From contig NC_016887.1 of the NCBI RefSeq assembly GCF_000284035.1, forward strand, positions 806,001 to 870,000: 64,000 nucleotides of DNA, written 5' to 3'. The notes beneath the pieces were generated by a model. It was not told the origin of the DNA, did not search any database, and was given only the letters and a program-made list of their open reading frames with translations. Positions within the stretch are counted from its first letter, which is position 1, and each line of letters begins with the position of its first letter. This DNA is from Nocardia cyriacigeorgica GUH-2 (GTDB lineage Bacteria > Actinomycetota > Actinomycetes > Mycobacteriales > Mycobacteriaceae). This document shows, piece by piece, positions 56,664 through 64,000 of this stretch. A program made the position numbers and the translations under genes.

Positions 56664-58508
56664 ATGACGGTGGAGGTCGCGCCGCTGCCCGCGGCGGAGA
56701 CGGGGAACCGGCCGCCCCGCGCGGTGCAGAAGCAGCGCAAACAAGCCGAGACGAAGGCTCGCCGGGAAATCCTGGCGCCGGTGCGCGCGACGCTCACCAT
56801 CGCGAGCCTGCTCGTCGCGATCGCCTCGGTGTGCGTGGTGGTGCCGTTCATTCTCATCGTCGAGGTGTGCCGCGAACTGTTGCGCGACCCGGTCGATACC
56901 GACCGGGTCTGGCGGCTGCTGGCCATCGCGGTGATCGTGCTGGCGGTCCAGGCGGGTCTGCAGGCCGTCGCGATGACGTGGTCGCATCTGACCGACGCCG
57001 GATACCAGCTCACGGTGCGCAGGCTGCTGGCCGGGAAACTCACCCGGGTCCCGCTGGGCTGGTTCGGCGAACGCAGCTCCGGCGAGGTGAAGAAATACCT
57101 CCAGGACGACGTCGAAGCCCTGCACTATCTGGTGGCGCACGCGCGGCTGGAGTTCGTCGGTGCGCTGGTGGTCCCGCTGGTCACCCTCGGCTATCTGTTC
57201 ACCGTCGACTGGCGGCTGACGCTGGTGCTGTTGTTGCCGCTGATCGCCTACTTCATCGCGCTGAGCCGGATGATGGATCAGGACCGCCGCGACAAGCTCG
57301 CCATCTACAACCGCTGGGAACGGCGGGTGCAGGAGGCGACCATCGAGTTCGTCGACGGCATCCAGGTGGTGCGGGCCTTCGGCCAGGCCGGTAAGGCGCA
57401 CGGCGCGTTCCAGGAGGCGGTCGACGGGCAGACCCGCAGCCTGGACCGGTGGAAGACGCCGATGATCCGGTTGCAAGCCGTCTCCGATATCACCGTCGCG
57501 CCGGTGTTCGTGATGCTGGTGATCGTGCTGGCCGGGCTGGCCGGTGTCGGCCTCGACTGGCTCGAGCCGCTGGATCTGCTGCCGTTCCTGCTGGTGGGTC
57601 TCGGTCTCGGCAGCGCCCTGATGGGCCTCGGCTACAGCGGGCAGACGCTGCGCGCCGCCGGTGCCGCCGCCTTGCGCCTGCACGAACTCCAGCAGACTCC
57701 CGAACTGAGCACCGGTACCGGCGGCGCCGTCGACAAGGCCGAGCCCGGGTTGGTGCGCTACGAGTCGGTGAGCTTCGGCTACCGCGACGACCACCAGGTG
57801 CTGCGCGATATCAGCGTGGAGCTGGCCCCGGGCACCATCACCGCGCTGGTCGGGCCGAGCGGCTCCGGTAAGTCCACCTTCGCCAAACTGCTGCCACGCT
57901 TCTACGACGTGGGCGCCGGGCGGATCACCATCGGCGGCCGCGATATCCGCGATTTCGGTACCGAAGAGCTGTACCGCACCGTCGGATTCGTCTTCCAGGA
58001 TGTGCGACTGATCCGCGGCACCGTCCGCGACAACCTGCTGCTGGCCCGGCCCGATGCCGATGCGGCGGCGGTGGAGCAGGCCGCACGCGCCGCGCAGATC
58101 CACGACCGGATCATGGCGCTGCCGCGCGGCTACGACTCCGAGATCGGCGTCGACGCCACACTGTCCGGCGGTGAGGCGCAACGGCTGTCGATCGCGCGAG
58201 CGTTGCTGGCCGATACACCCGTGCTGGTGCTCGATGAGGCCACCGCCTTCGCCGACCCGGAATCGGAAGCCGCGGTGCAGGACGCGCTCGCGGTGCTGGT
58301 GGCCGGCCGCACGGTGCTGGTGATCGCGCACCGGCTGCACACCATCACCGGCGTCGACCGGATCCTGGTGCTCGAAGACGGTGTGCTCGTCGAACAGGGT
58401 GATCACGCGAGCCTGCGCGAAGCCGGCGGCACCTACCAGCGGCTGTGGGAAATAAACGAGGCCGCACTCGGCGCGGTGGCCCTGATCGATGCGGAGGAGT
58501 CCCGGTGA
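56664..58508 (+). CDS. ABC transporter ATPase-permease, IrtA-like (siderophore uptake type)
   Basis: A 614-residue fused permease-ATPase. Residues about 40-330 hold six membrane segments; the C-terminal ATPase has Walker A GPSGSGKSTFAK, signature LSGGEAQRLSIARAL and Walker B VLVLDEATAFADPES. The last reads AFADPES instead of SALDP, as in mycobacterial IrtA and related siderophore transporters. Unlike IrtA of Mycobacterium it lacks an N-terminal siderophore-interacting FAD domain; a separate protein of that type lies at the end of the window. The stop overlaps the next GTG, so it forms a heterodimer partner pair. The iron box upstream supports an iron role. Confidence 0.88.
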   Translation: MTVEVAPLPAAETGNRPPRAVQKQRKQAETKARREILAPVRATLTIASLLVAIASVCVVVPFILIVEVCRELLRDPVDTDRVWRLLAIAVIVLAVQAGLQAVAMTWSHLTDAGYQLTVRRLLAGKLTRVPLGWFGERSSGEVKKYLQDDVEALHYLVAHARLEFVGALVVPLVTLGYLFTVDWRLTLVLLLPLIAYFIALSRMMDQDRRDKLAIYNRWERRVQEATIEFVDGIQVVRAFGQAGKAHGAFQEAVDGQTRSLDRWKTPMIRLQAVSDITVAPVFVMLVIVLAGLAGVGLDWLEPLDLLPFLLVGLGLGSALMGLGYSGQTLRAAGAAALRLHELQQTPELSTGTGGAVDKAEPGLVRYESVSFGYRDDHQVLRDISVELAPGTITALVGPSGSGKSTFAKLLPRFYDVGAGRITIGGRDIRDFGTEELYRTVGFVFQDVRLIRGTVRDNLLLARPDADAAAVEQAARAAQIHDRIMALPRGYDSEIGVDATLSGGEAQRLSIARALLADTPVLVLDEATAFADPESEAAVQDALAVLVAGRTVLVIAHRLHTITGVDRILVLEDGVLVEQGDHASLREAGGTYQRLWEINEAALGAVALIDAEESR

Positions 58509-60241
58509 TCGGCAAGGTTTTCGGGCTGGTACCCGAGGAGTACGCCCGGCTCACGCCGCGGCTGATCGCGGTCATCATCGCGCAGGCGCTGTCCCAGGCG
58601 GCGGCTTATCTGCTGCTGGTCCCGGTGCTGGAGGCGGTGTTCGACAACGATCTTGGCCGCGCCTGGTTCTGGGCGGCGCTCATGGTGGTCGCCGTCGCGG
58701 CCATGGCGGGGCTGCATTACGTCCAGGCGACCATCGGCCTGCGGATCGCGGTCGGTATGCAGGGCGGTTTGCAGACCCGGCTCGGTGATCAGCTCAACGC
58801 CCTGCCGCTGGGCTGGTTCGAAACCCACAGCGCCGCGCCGTTGTCGCGGATCGTGGTGGAGAACGTGCGCGAGATCCAGGGCGCGGTCGCTTACCTGACC
58901 GCCAAGGTGCTCACCAGCATCGTGGTGCCGCTGGGTGTCGGTCTCGGCATGCTGTTCATCGACTGGCGGATCTCGCTGACGATGCTGCTGGCCGCGCCGG
59001 TGCTGTTCGCGGTCAACCGGCTCGCCAACCGCGCCTACCTGCGCTCGGACGCCCGGATGCATGCCGCGGCGGCCGAAGCCGATGCCCGGGTGGTCGAGTT
59101 CGCGCAGGCCCAGCCGGTGCTGCGGGCCTTCGGGGCGGTCGGTTCCGGTAACAAGGCGCTGGATTCGGCGCTGCGTCAGCAGAAGACGGCCACCACCCGC
59201 GCGGTGTTCTCGGCGGTTCCCGGGCTGATCCTGTTCGCCCTGTTCGTCCAGGCCGTGTTCCTGGTGCTGGCCTATGTGGTGATCAGTCAGGTCACCGATG
59301 GCGCGATCTCCGCGGCCGCCGCGATCGCGTTGATCGCGGTGAGCGCCCGGTTCATCGAACCGCTGAACCAGGCCGCGCAGCTCGGCAACGCGCTGCGCTC
59401 GGCCGCCGCCGCGGTGGATCGGGCCAGCGAACTGCTGGCCGAACCCGTGCTGCCGGAAGCGGACAAGCCGGTGACTCCCGGCGCGCCGTCCGTGGTGTTC
59501 GACAATGTTGAATTCGGTTACCGCCCGGGTGAACCGGTGATCTCCGGGGTGAGTTTCACCGTGCCCGCCGGCACCACCACCGCGATCGTCGGCCCGAGCG
59601 GTGCGGGTAAGACGACGCTGCTGCGGCTGGCGGCCCGGTTCTACGACGTGGATTCCGGCCGGGTGAGCGTCGGCGAACACGATGTGCGCGAGCAGCCGTC
59701 GGAAACGCTGCTCGGTCAGTTGTCGCTGGTGTTCCAGAACGTCTACCTGTTCAACCGCTCGGTGGCCGCCAACATCCGCATCGGCAAGCCCGACGCCACC
59801 GACGACGAGGTGCGCCGCGCGGCCGTCGCCGCCCGCGTCGACGAGATCGCCGACCGCCTGCCCGACGGTTTCGACACCTCCGTCGGTGAAGGCGGCGCCA
59901 CCCTGTCCGGCGGTGAGCGCCAACGGGTCTCGATCGCCCGCGCCCTGCTCAAGGACGCGCCCATCGTCCTGCTGGACGAGGCCACCAGCGCCCTCGACCC
60001 GCACAGCGAAGCGGTGGTGGTGCGCGGCATCCACGAACTCACCCGCGACAAAACCGTCATCGTGGTGGCCCACCGCCTGGCCACCATCGCCCACGCCGAC
60101 CAGATCCTGTTCGTCGACGGCGGCCGCATCATCGAACGCGGCACCCACGACGAACTCCTGGCGCTGGGCGGCCGCTACGCCGACTTCTGGAACGAGCGTT
60201 CGCGGGCGAGCGGGTGGAGGTTGGAGCCGGTCTCCGTGTAA
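58505..60241 (+). CDS. ABC transporter ATPase-permease, IrtB-like
   Basis: A 578-residue second half of the heterodimer. GTG 58505 overlaps the preceding stop (GTGA); the frame extends upstream only as a shadow. Six membrane segments occupy about residues 15-300. Walker A is GPSGAGKTTLLR, signature LSGGERQRVSIARAL and Walker B IVLLDEATSALDP with the H-loop VVAHRLATIAH, all intact. It probably takes up ferric siderophore with the upstream protein. A hairpin terminator follows. Confidence 0.9.
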   Translation: MIGKVFGLVPEEYARLTPRLIAVIIAQALSQAAAYLLLVPVLEAVFDNDLGRAWFWAALMVVAVAAMAGLHYVQATIGLRIAVGMQGGLQTRLGDQLNALPLGWFETHSAAPLSRIVVENVREIQGAVAYLTAKVLTSIVVPLGVGLGMLFIDWRISLTMLLAAPVLFAVNRLANRAYLRSDARMHAAAAEADARVVEFAQAQPVLRAFGAVGSGNKALDSALRQQKTATTRAVFSAVPGLILFALFVQAVFLVLAYVVISQVTDGAISAAAAIALIAVSARFIEPLNQAAQLGNALRSAAAAVDRASELLAEPVLPEADKPVTPGAPSVVFDNVEFGYRPGEPVISGVSFTVPAGTTTAIVGPSGAGKTTLLRLAARFYDVDSGRVSVGEHDVREQPSETLLGQLSLVFQNVYLFNRSVAANIRIGKPDATDDEVRRAAVAARVDEIADRLPDGFDTSVGEGGATLSGGERQRVSIARALLKDAPIVLLDEATSALDPHSEAVVVRGIHELTRDKTVIVVAHRLATIAHADQILFVDGGRIIERGTHDELLALGGRYADFWNERSRASGWRLEPVSV

Positions 60242-60249
60242 ACGGACGA

Positions 60250-60278
60250 GCGGGTTGTCGCAGTACGCGACAACCCGC
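60250..60278. terminator. Hairpin terminator after the iron transporter
   Basis: Perfect 12-bp arms GCGGGTTGTCGC (60250-60261) and GCGACAACCCGC (60267-60278) with the loop AGTAC. It can also serve the convergent toxin-antitoxin transcript. Confidence 0.85.
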
Positions 60279-60340
60279 CCGGTCGTGGTGCGATAACCAT
60301 CAGGGGATCACGCGGATTGATGGCCAGGGCACCGGCTCGG

Positions 60341-60667
60341 TCAGCCAACGATGATCCGTTCGCCTCCGAAATCCGCGACGATTTCCATTCGCCCACCCAG
60401 AGCCTTGATGTAGGCCGCGAGTGTCCGCAGTTCGGCGGCACCTAAGGCCGCCCGCTCGATTGCGGAGATCCGCTCCTGGCGCACATGCATCCGCTCGGCG
60501 ATCTCGGCCTGTGTGAATCCGAGGCGTTTGCGCATCTCGGCCAGCCGGGTGGCACGGCTCAGTTCGACCATGTGGCGAGCGCCGTTCTCGACCTCGGTGC
60601 GTTCGGAGTCCTCTGGAAAGAACTCGGACAAGAAGCTGTCACGATCGTATCCATGAGTGCTGCTCAT
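60341..60667 (-). CDS. XRE-family antitoxin (HigA-like)
   Basis: A 108-residue protein starting MSSTHGYDRDSF at ATG 60667, overlapping the toxin stop by four bases. The helix-turn-helix is LGFTQAEIAERMHVRQERIS. A central TRLAEMRKR helix precedes it and the C-terminus ends GGERIIVG. In this type the antitoxin neutralises the toxin and represses the shared promoter. The toxin-first order is typical of HigBA and related pairs. Confidence 0.85.
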   Translation of the reverse strand: MSSTHGYDRDSFLSEFFPEDSERTEVENGARHMVELSRATRLAEMRKRLGFTQAEIAERMHVRQERISAIERAALGAAELRTLAAYIKALGGRMEIVADFGGERIIVG

Positions 60668-61029
60668 GAGCGCTCCTTCTCCTTCAAATACATCTCGTAC
60701 CGGTACTCCGCGGTCGGGATCGCCGCCCGGTACCAGGACTTCCAGTTCCCCGCTTTGTCGCCGGAAACCAAGAGCACCGCATTGCGCTCCGGGTCGAAGA
60801 CGAACAGGATTCTGATCTCGCTTGTTCCAGTAGACCCTGGTCGCAGCTCCTTCAGGTTGTGCACAGTCGAACCTTTGATTCGATCCACCAACGGTCGACC
60901 CAGTGCCGGCCCCTCGTCGAGCAAGGCAGTAATCGCCTGACCGACGAGGATCGCGCTTGCACGATCGTCTCGGCGAAGCTGGTGGAGCCAATCGCGGACT
61001 TCGTTGACCATCTCCAGTCGATAGCTCAC
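60664..61029 (-). CDS. RelE/HigB-type toxin
   Basis: A 121-residue protein. GTG 61029 was chosen (VSYRLEMVNEVRDWL); an ATG at 61011 is the main alternative. NLKELRPGSTGTSEIRIL, LFVFDPERNAVLLVSGDK and the late Lys/Trp/Tyr-rich NWKSWYRAA are landmarks of phage Gp49-like RelE toxins, which cleave mRNA on the ribosome. It is translationally coupled to the antitoxin. AT-rich sequence upstream (TACTATAACG on the minus strand) looks like the -10 region. Confidence 0.85.
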   Translation of the reverse strand: MSYRLEMVNEVRDWLHQLRRDDRASAILVGQAITALLDEGPALGRPLVDRIKGSTVHNLKELRPGSTGTSEIRILFVFDPERNAVLLVSGDKAGNWKSWYRAAIPTAEYRYEMYLKEKERS

Positions 61030-61125
61030 CGCGGCTATCGTAGTCGTTATAGTACCTCTGCATACTGAAAGCGGCCAGGTTCTTGCGACCCGCACATTTG
61101 ACCCACGGTCACCACGGACCGGTCA

Positions 61126-62108
61126 CTGGTCTCGCGGCCGGTCACGCATGGCCGCAATACTCGATCCATCGCGGTGAACTGCACGCGATCCTGTTGCGGG
61201 CGGTACGCGAACGGCTCGGCGCCGACGCGGTCCGCGAGGGAATGCGGTTGACGGCGGTCTTCGAGGACGCCGAGCGGGTCCGGTGCCGGGTCCGGAATGT
61301 CGCGATCGACGCCGTGCTCGACCAGGACGCCGACGTGTTGATCGGCGCCGACGGCCTGCATTCGGTGGTCCGGGCGCACCTGCATCCCACCGAGCCCGGC
61401 CCGCGGTGGAATGGGATCCGAATGTGGCGCGGCACGGCCGAATCCGAGCCCTTCCTCGATGGGCAGACGATGATCCTGGCGGGTTCCAACTCCGCGGCTC
61501 GCTTCGTGGCCTATCCGATCTCGCGGACTGCGCAGCAGCGGGGGCGCTCGCTGATCAACTGGGTTGCCGAAGTGCGGGTGCACGACGAGACGGCGCAGGA
61601 CCCGGACTGGGACCGCATCGGCCGCACCGAGGATGTGCTGCCGCACTACGCGGGCTGGCGGATCGCCGGCCTGGATATCGCGGAGCTGATCTCGGCGAGC
61701 GGTGCGATTCTCGAGTACCCGATGGTGGACCGAGACCCGTTGCCGCACTGGGGTATTGGCCGCATCACCCTCGTCGGCGACGCCGCCCACCCCATGTACC
61801 CGATCGGCTCCAACGGCGGCTCCCAAGCGATTCTCGGCGCGCGCGCCCTGGCAGCCGAACTCGCCGCCACCACCGACCCGATCGCCGCCCTGGCCCGCTA
61901 CCAGACGGCGCGCCGCGAACACGCCAACGCCATCGTGCTCGCCAACCGCGACATGCCGATGGACCGCATCATCCGCCTGGTCACCGAACGCGCCCCGAAC
62001 GGTTTCGCCCGCATCGAGGACGTACTCACCCCCACCGAACTCGCCGAGATCACCACGTCCTACCGCCGCACCAGCAGCGCCGTGTCGCCGCCGACTCCCA
62101 CGAGCTAG
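61126..62108 (+). pseudogene. 5'-truncated FAD-dependent monooxygenase
   Basis: The reading frame matches aromatic-ring hydroxylase-type flavoproteins from WPQYSIHRGELHAILLRAV onward, including the second FAD motif ADVLIGADGLHSVVR and the GD motif TLVGDAAHPMYPIGSNGG. The first roughly 90-100 residues, with the GxGxxG FAD-binding fold, are missing. An ATG-less open frame begins at 61083, but its first residues do not resemble the family. The break lies beside the toxin-antitoxin promoter, so insertion or recombination there probably removed the 5' end. The remnant is otherwise intact to its stop. Confidence 0.75.
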
Positions 62109-62111
62109 CTG

Positions 62112-63506
62112 CTAGTCGCGCACCAGCCCGCCCTCGACGCCCTGGTGGTGCCGGGCGGCAGCGGTGACGTCGGCGCGTGGGCCCCCCAATGGCTCGCTCA
62201 GGAATGCGGCGAGAATGTCGTTGACGGCGTGCTGGGTGGCAGCAGGCCGACGGGAACCGCCGATGAACTGCGCAGCCACGAAACGAGCTGGGCCGGAAAG
62301 GAACAGGGGTACGTCGGTGAAGCTGTAGTGGTTGGCTTCGCTGAGTTCGAAGCGGTAGCCGGGGGCGCGGAGGTTGGCCAGCAGTGTGGCGTTGCCGTCG
62401 ATGTACCGCTGCGAGTGGCCGGTTTCGGCGCGGTCGCTTTCCACCAGCAGGAACGGCCGGGTCAGCGAGCGGGTGGGGAGGTCGCCGTAGAGGGTGCCGT
62501 CGATATTGGCCGCGGCCCGGACGCGGGGGTCGTGGGCCAGGGTGGCGGCCGCGGTGGCGCCGCCGAACGAATGGCCGATGGCGGCAATGTGTTCGGTGTC
62601 GAGGCAGGCAGCGAAGTCGGGGTCCATGGCCTCGGGGCGGGTGAGCTGATCGATGACGAATCGCAGGTCTGCCGTGCGGAGGTCGAGCTGGGCGCTCATG
62701 TAGTCGCTCGCCGCGGGTTCGTCGGCCGGCGCCTCCCGCACGGTCGTGGCGATGGTGCCGTCGGCGAGTTCGGTCACCGCCGATTCATACGGATGGTCGA
62801 CGGCCAGGACGACGAAGCCGCGGCTGGCCAGATCCACCACCAGTGAGCTGTAGAACGCCCGCGGCGCACCGTATCCGGGTGAGAACAGCACCACCGGCCA
62901 GCGCTCGCGCTGCGTACTGATGGGCACATCGGCGTAGGCGTGGGTGTCGATCAGGTGGTAGCCGCGCATGATCGGCGCCGGTATCAGCGATACCCGGTCC
63001 GGGAGCCGGTCGTAGCCGTCGAGATACAGGTATTGCCGGCCACCGCCCCATTCCGCCGGATACCACGCCTGCACCACCACATTCCGGTGATCATCGACCG
63101 CGGCGGTCGCGGCTTCCGGCCGGCTCGGGTCGACCCAGCGAAAGATCGTGCTGCCCACCGTGTACGGCCCGGTCGGCTCGGGCAATGTGGGCACCGGCGG
63201 CAGCGCGGTAGCGCACACTGCCGAGACGGCCAGCACCCCCGCACCCACGCGGCCCGCGATCAACGCCACCCGGCGCCGGCCTTCGAGCCGATTCGCCGGC
63301 AGCACCAGCGCCAACGACAGCGGGATCAGCAGATAGACCGGCACGAACTGCCAGTAGAAGCCTTCCAGCAGCAGCTGCGCGCAGGCGCCGAGGAACAGCG
63401 GCGGCCACACGAACGGCGCGATGGTGCGCCCCCATCGGTGCGCCACCACCGCCAGTACCGCGAAAAGGACGGCGATTGCCGCCACCGCCATATCGATGCT
63501 GGACAC
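62112..63506 (-). CDS. Membrane-anchored alpha/beta hydrolase (PAF-acetylhydrolase-like)
   Basis: A 464-residue protein. I took GTG 63506 behind GGAGAG; the frame is open to 63572. The first about 100 residues hold three or four hydrophobic segments (MAVAAIAVLFAVLAVVAH, PPLFLGACAQLLLEGF, FVPVYLLIPLSLALVLP). The rest is a hydrolase domain with VVLFSPGYGAPRAFY as oxyanion region and the nucleophile GHSFGGATAA; the late HYSF gives a plausible His. It resembles platelet-activating-factor acetylhydrolases and related lipases. It ends three bases from the convergent monooxygenase remnant. Confidence 0.85.
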   Translation of the reverse strand: MSSIDMAVAAIAVLFAVLAVVAHRWGRTIAPFVWPPLFLGACAQLLLEGFYWQFVPVYLLIPLSLALVLPANRLEGRRRVALIAGRVGAGVLAVSAVCATALPPVPTLPEPTGPYTVGSTIFRWVDPSRPEAATAAVDDHRNVVVQAWYPAEWGGGRQYLYLDGYDRLPDRVSLIPAPIMRGYHLIDTHAYADVPISTQRERWPVVLFSPGYGAPRAFYSSLVVDLASRGFVVLAVDHPYESAVTELADGTIATTVREAPADEPAASDYMSAQLDLRTADLRFVIDQLTRPEAMDPDFAACLDTEHIAAIGHSFGGATAAATLAHDPRVRAAANIDGTLYGDLPTRSLTRPFLLVESDRAETGHSQRYIDGNATLLANLRAPGYRFELSEANHYSFTDVPLFLSGPARFVAAQFIGGSRRPAATQHAVNDILAAFLSEPLGGPRADVTAAARHHQGVEGGLVRD

Positions 63507-63621
63507 ATCCGCTCGCTCTCCACCCCGTCGGCACTCGCCGGCGCCGAATTCGCTGCCATCGTGCCCCGGCACGGCGGTGCCGCGCGTCAGCCGCAGGTCG
63601 CGAGCGTCTCCTCCTCGAGGA

Positions 63622-64000
63622 CTACTTCCAGTAGGCGCGGTACTTCAGCTGCGTCTTGGGCAGGTTGTGGCTGGTCTTGAACGTCTTCACGATCGAGCGG
63701 GTGGTGTGGCCGTCGCAGGCCACCCAGGCGTAGGCGTCGCCCGGGCAGGTGAGCTCCTGGGCGGTCTCGCGCATCAGCCGTCCGTCGTCGATGCGCTGCA
63801 ACCAGGTGACGTGGTGGTGCGGCTTGTTGCGCACGGGCAGCGTGACATCGGATTCGAACTGCCATTCCAGCCACACTCGAGCCGGGGTGTCGCCGATGGA
63901 TTCCAGCAGCGTGTTGATAGCGGGCAGCGAGGCCGTGTCTCCGAAGATCAGGTACTCGCTCGGGGTGACCTCGGGCAGTTCGAAATCCGAGCCGAGGACC
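63622..64000 (-). CDS. Siderophore-interacting (ferric-siderophore reductase) protein, partial
   Basis: The 5' end lies beyond the window. The 125 visible residues include SEYLIFGDTASLPAINTLLE, the NADPH-binding beginning of the SIP/ViuB C-terminal domain, then WLEWQFESD, YAWVACDGHTTRSIVKTF and the terminal QLKYRAYWK. Such flavoproteins reduce ferric siderophores in the cytoplasm to release iron. With the IrtAB-like transporter 3.4 kb away it makes an import-and-reduction set, where mycobacteria have the reductase domain fused to IrtA. Confidence 0.9.
   Translation of the reverse strand, partial: VLGSDFELPEVTPSEYLIFGDTASLPAINTLLESIGDTPARVWLEWQFESDVTLPVRNKPHHHVTWLQRIDDGRLMRETAQELTCPGDAYAWVACDGHTTRSIVKTFKTSHNLPKTQLKYRAYWK

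Noticed and set aside
61083..61125. Treating the FAD monooxygenase as an intact gene from 61083
   Set aside because: The first residues do not resemble the family and the GxGxxG fold is absent, so it is called a truncated remnant.

Overview
The window is a high-GC actinobacterial chromosome segment, most likely Nocardia or a close mycolic-acid-forming relative. The indications are two antigen-85-type mycolyltransferases, F420-type oxidoreductases, a DrrABC-like exporter, an actinobacterial S10 ribosomal operon and an IdeR-like iron box. The genus is inferred from this combination and was not confirmed by a search.

Positions 1-33732 are a nonribosomal peptide synthetase (NRPS) block of three same-strand genes. 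The first is cut by the window start and reads A(partial)-PCP-C followed by a decayed half adenylation domain. The second (3831-16718) reads A-PCP-C-A-PCP-C-A-PCP-C-A-PCP-TE. The third (16966-33732) reads A-PCP-C-A-PCP-C-A-PCP-C-A-PCP-E*-C-A-PCP-TE, where E* lacks its catalytic motifs. The second and third genes are paralogues over their first three modules, with the same hand-read specificity residues. Both start with an adenylation domain behind an Arg-rich leader, and both end in a thioesterase. The first protein ends in a condensation domain with no working partner A domain, so it could feed either of the other two. This would be a forked assembly line giving two peptides with a common start.

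Positions 33924-46683 hold cell-envelope and lipid genes: a mycolyltransferase; a crotonase and atypical SDR pair, divergent from a double-headed TetR regulator; an aldehyde dehydrogenase-like protein without the catalytic cysteine; a DrrABC-type ABC exporter; a lycopene-cyclase-family flavoprotein; a second mycolyltransferase with a secreted lipase; and a DUF4442 thioesterase-like protein with a 14-bp perfect palindrome next to its start codon.

Positions 46774-52457 carry the S10 operon (rpsJ-rplC-rplD-rplW-rplB-rpsS-rplV-rpsC-rplP-rpmC-rpsQ). It has a recognisable promoter, a roughly 340-nt leader with a possible short ORF and hairpins, and a 13-bp-stem terminator after rpsQ.

Positions 52554-64000 are mixed: a zinc-ribbon protein of unknown role, an LLM flavin/F420 oxidoreductase, a minus-strand PPOX / pseudouridine synthase / CPBP protease set, an iron-regulated IrtAB-like ABC pair, a HigBA-like toxin-antitoxin pair beside a 5'-truncated FAD monooxygenase, a membrane-anchored alpha/beta hydrolase, and the C-terminal part of a siderophore-interacting reductase cut by the window end.
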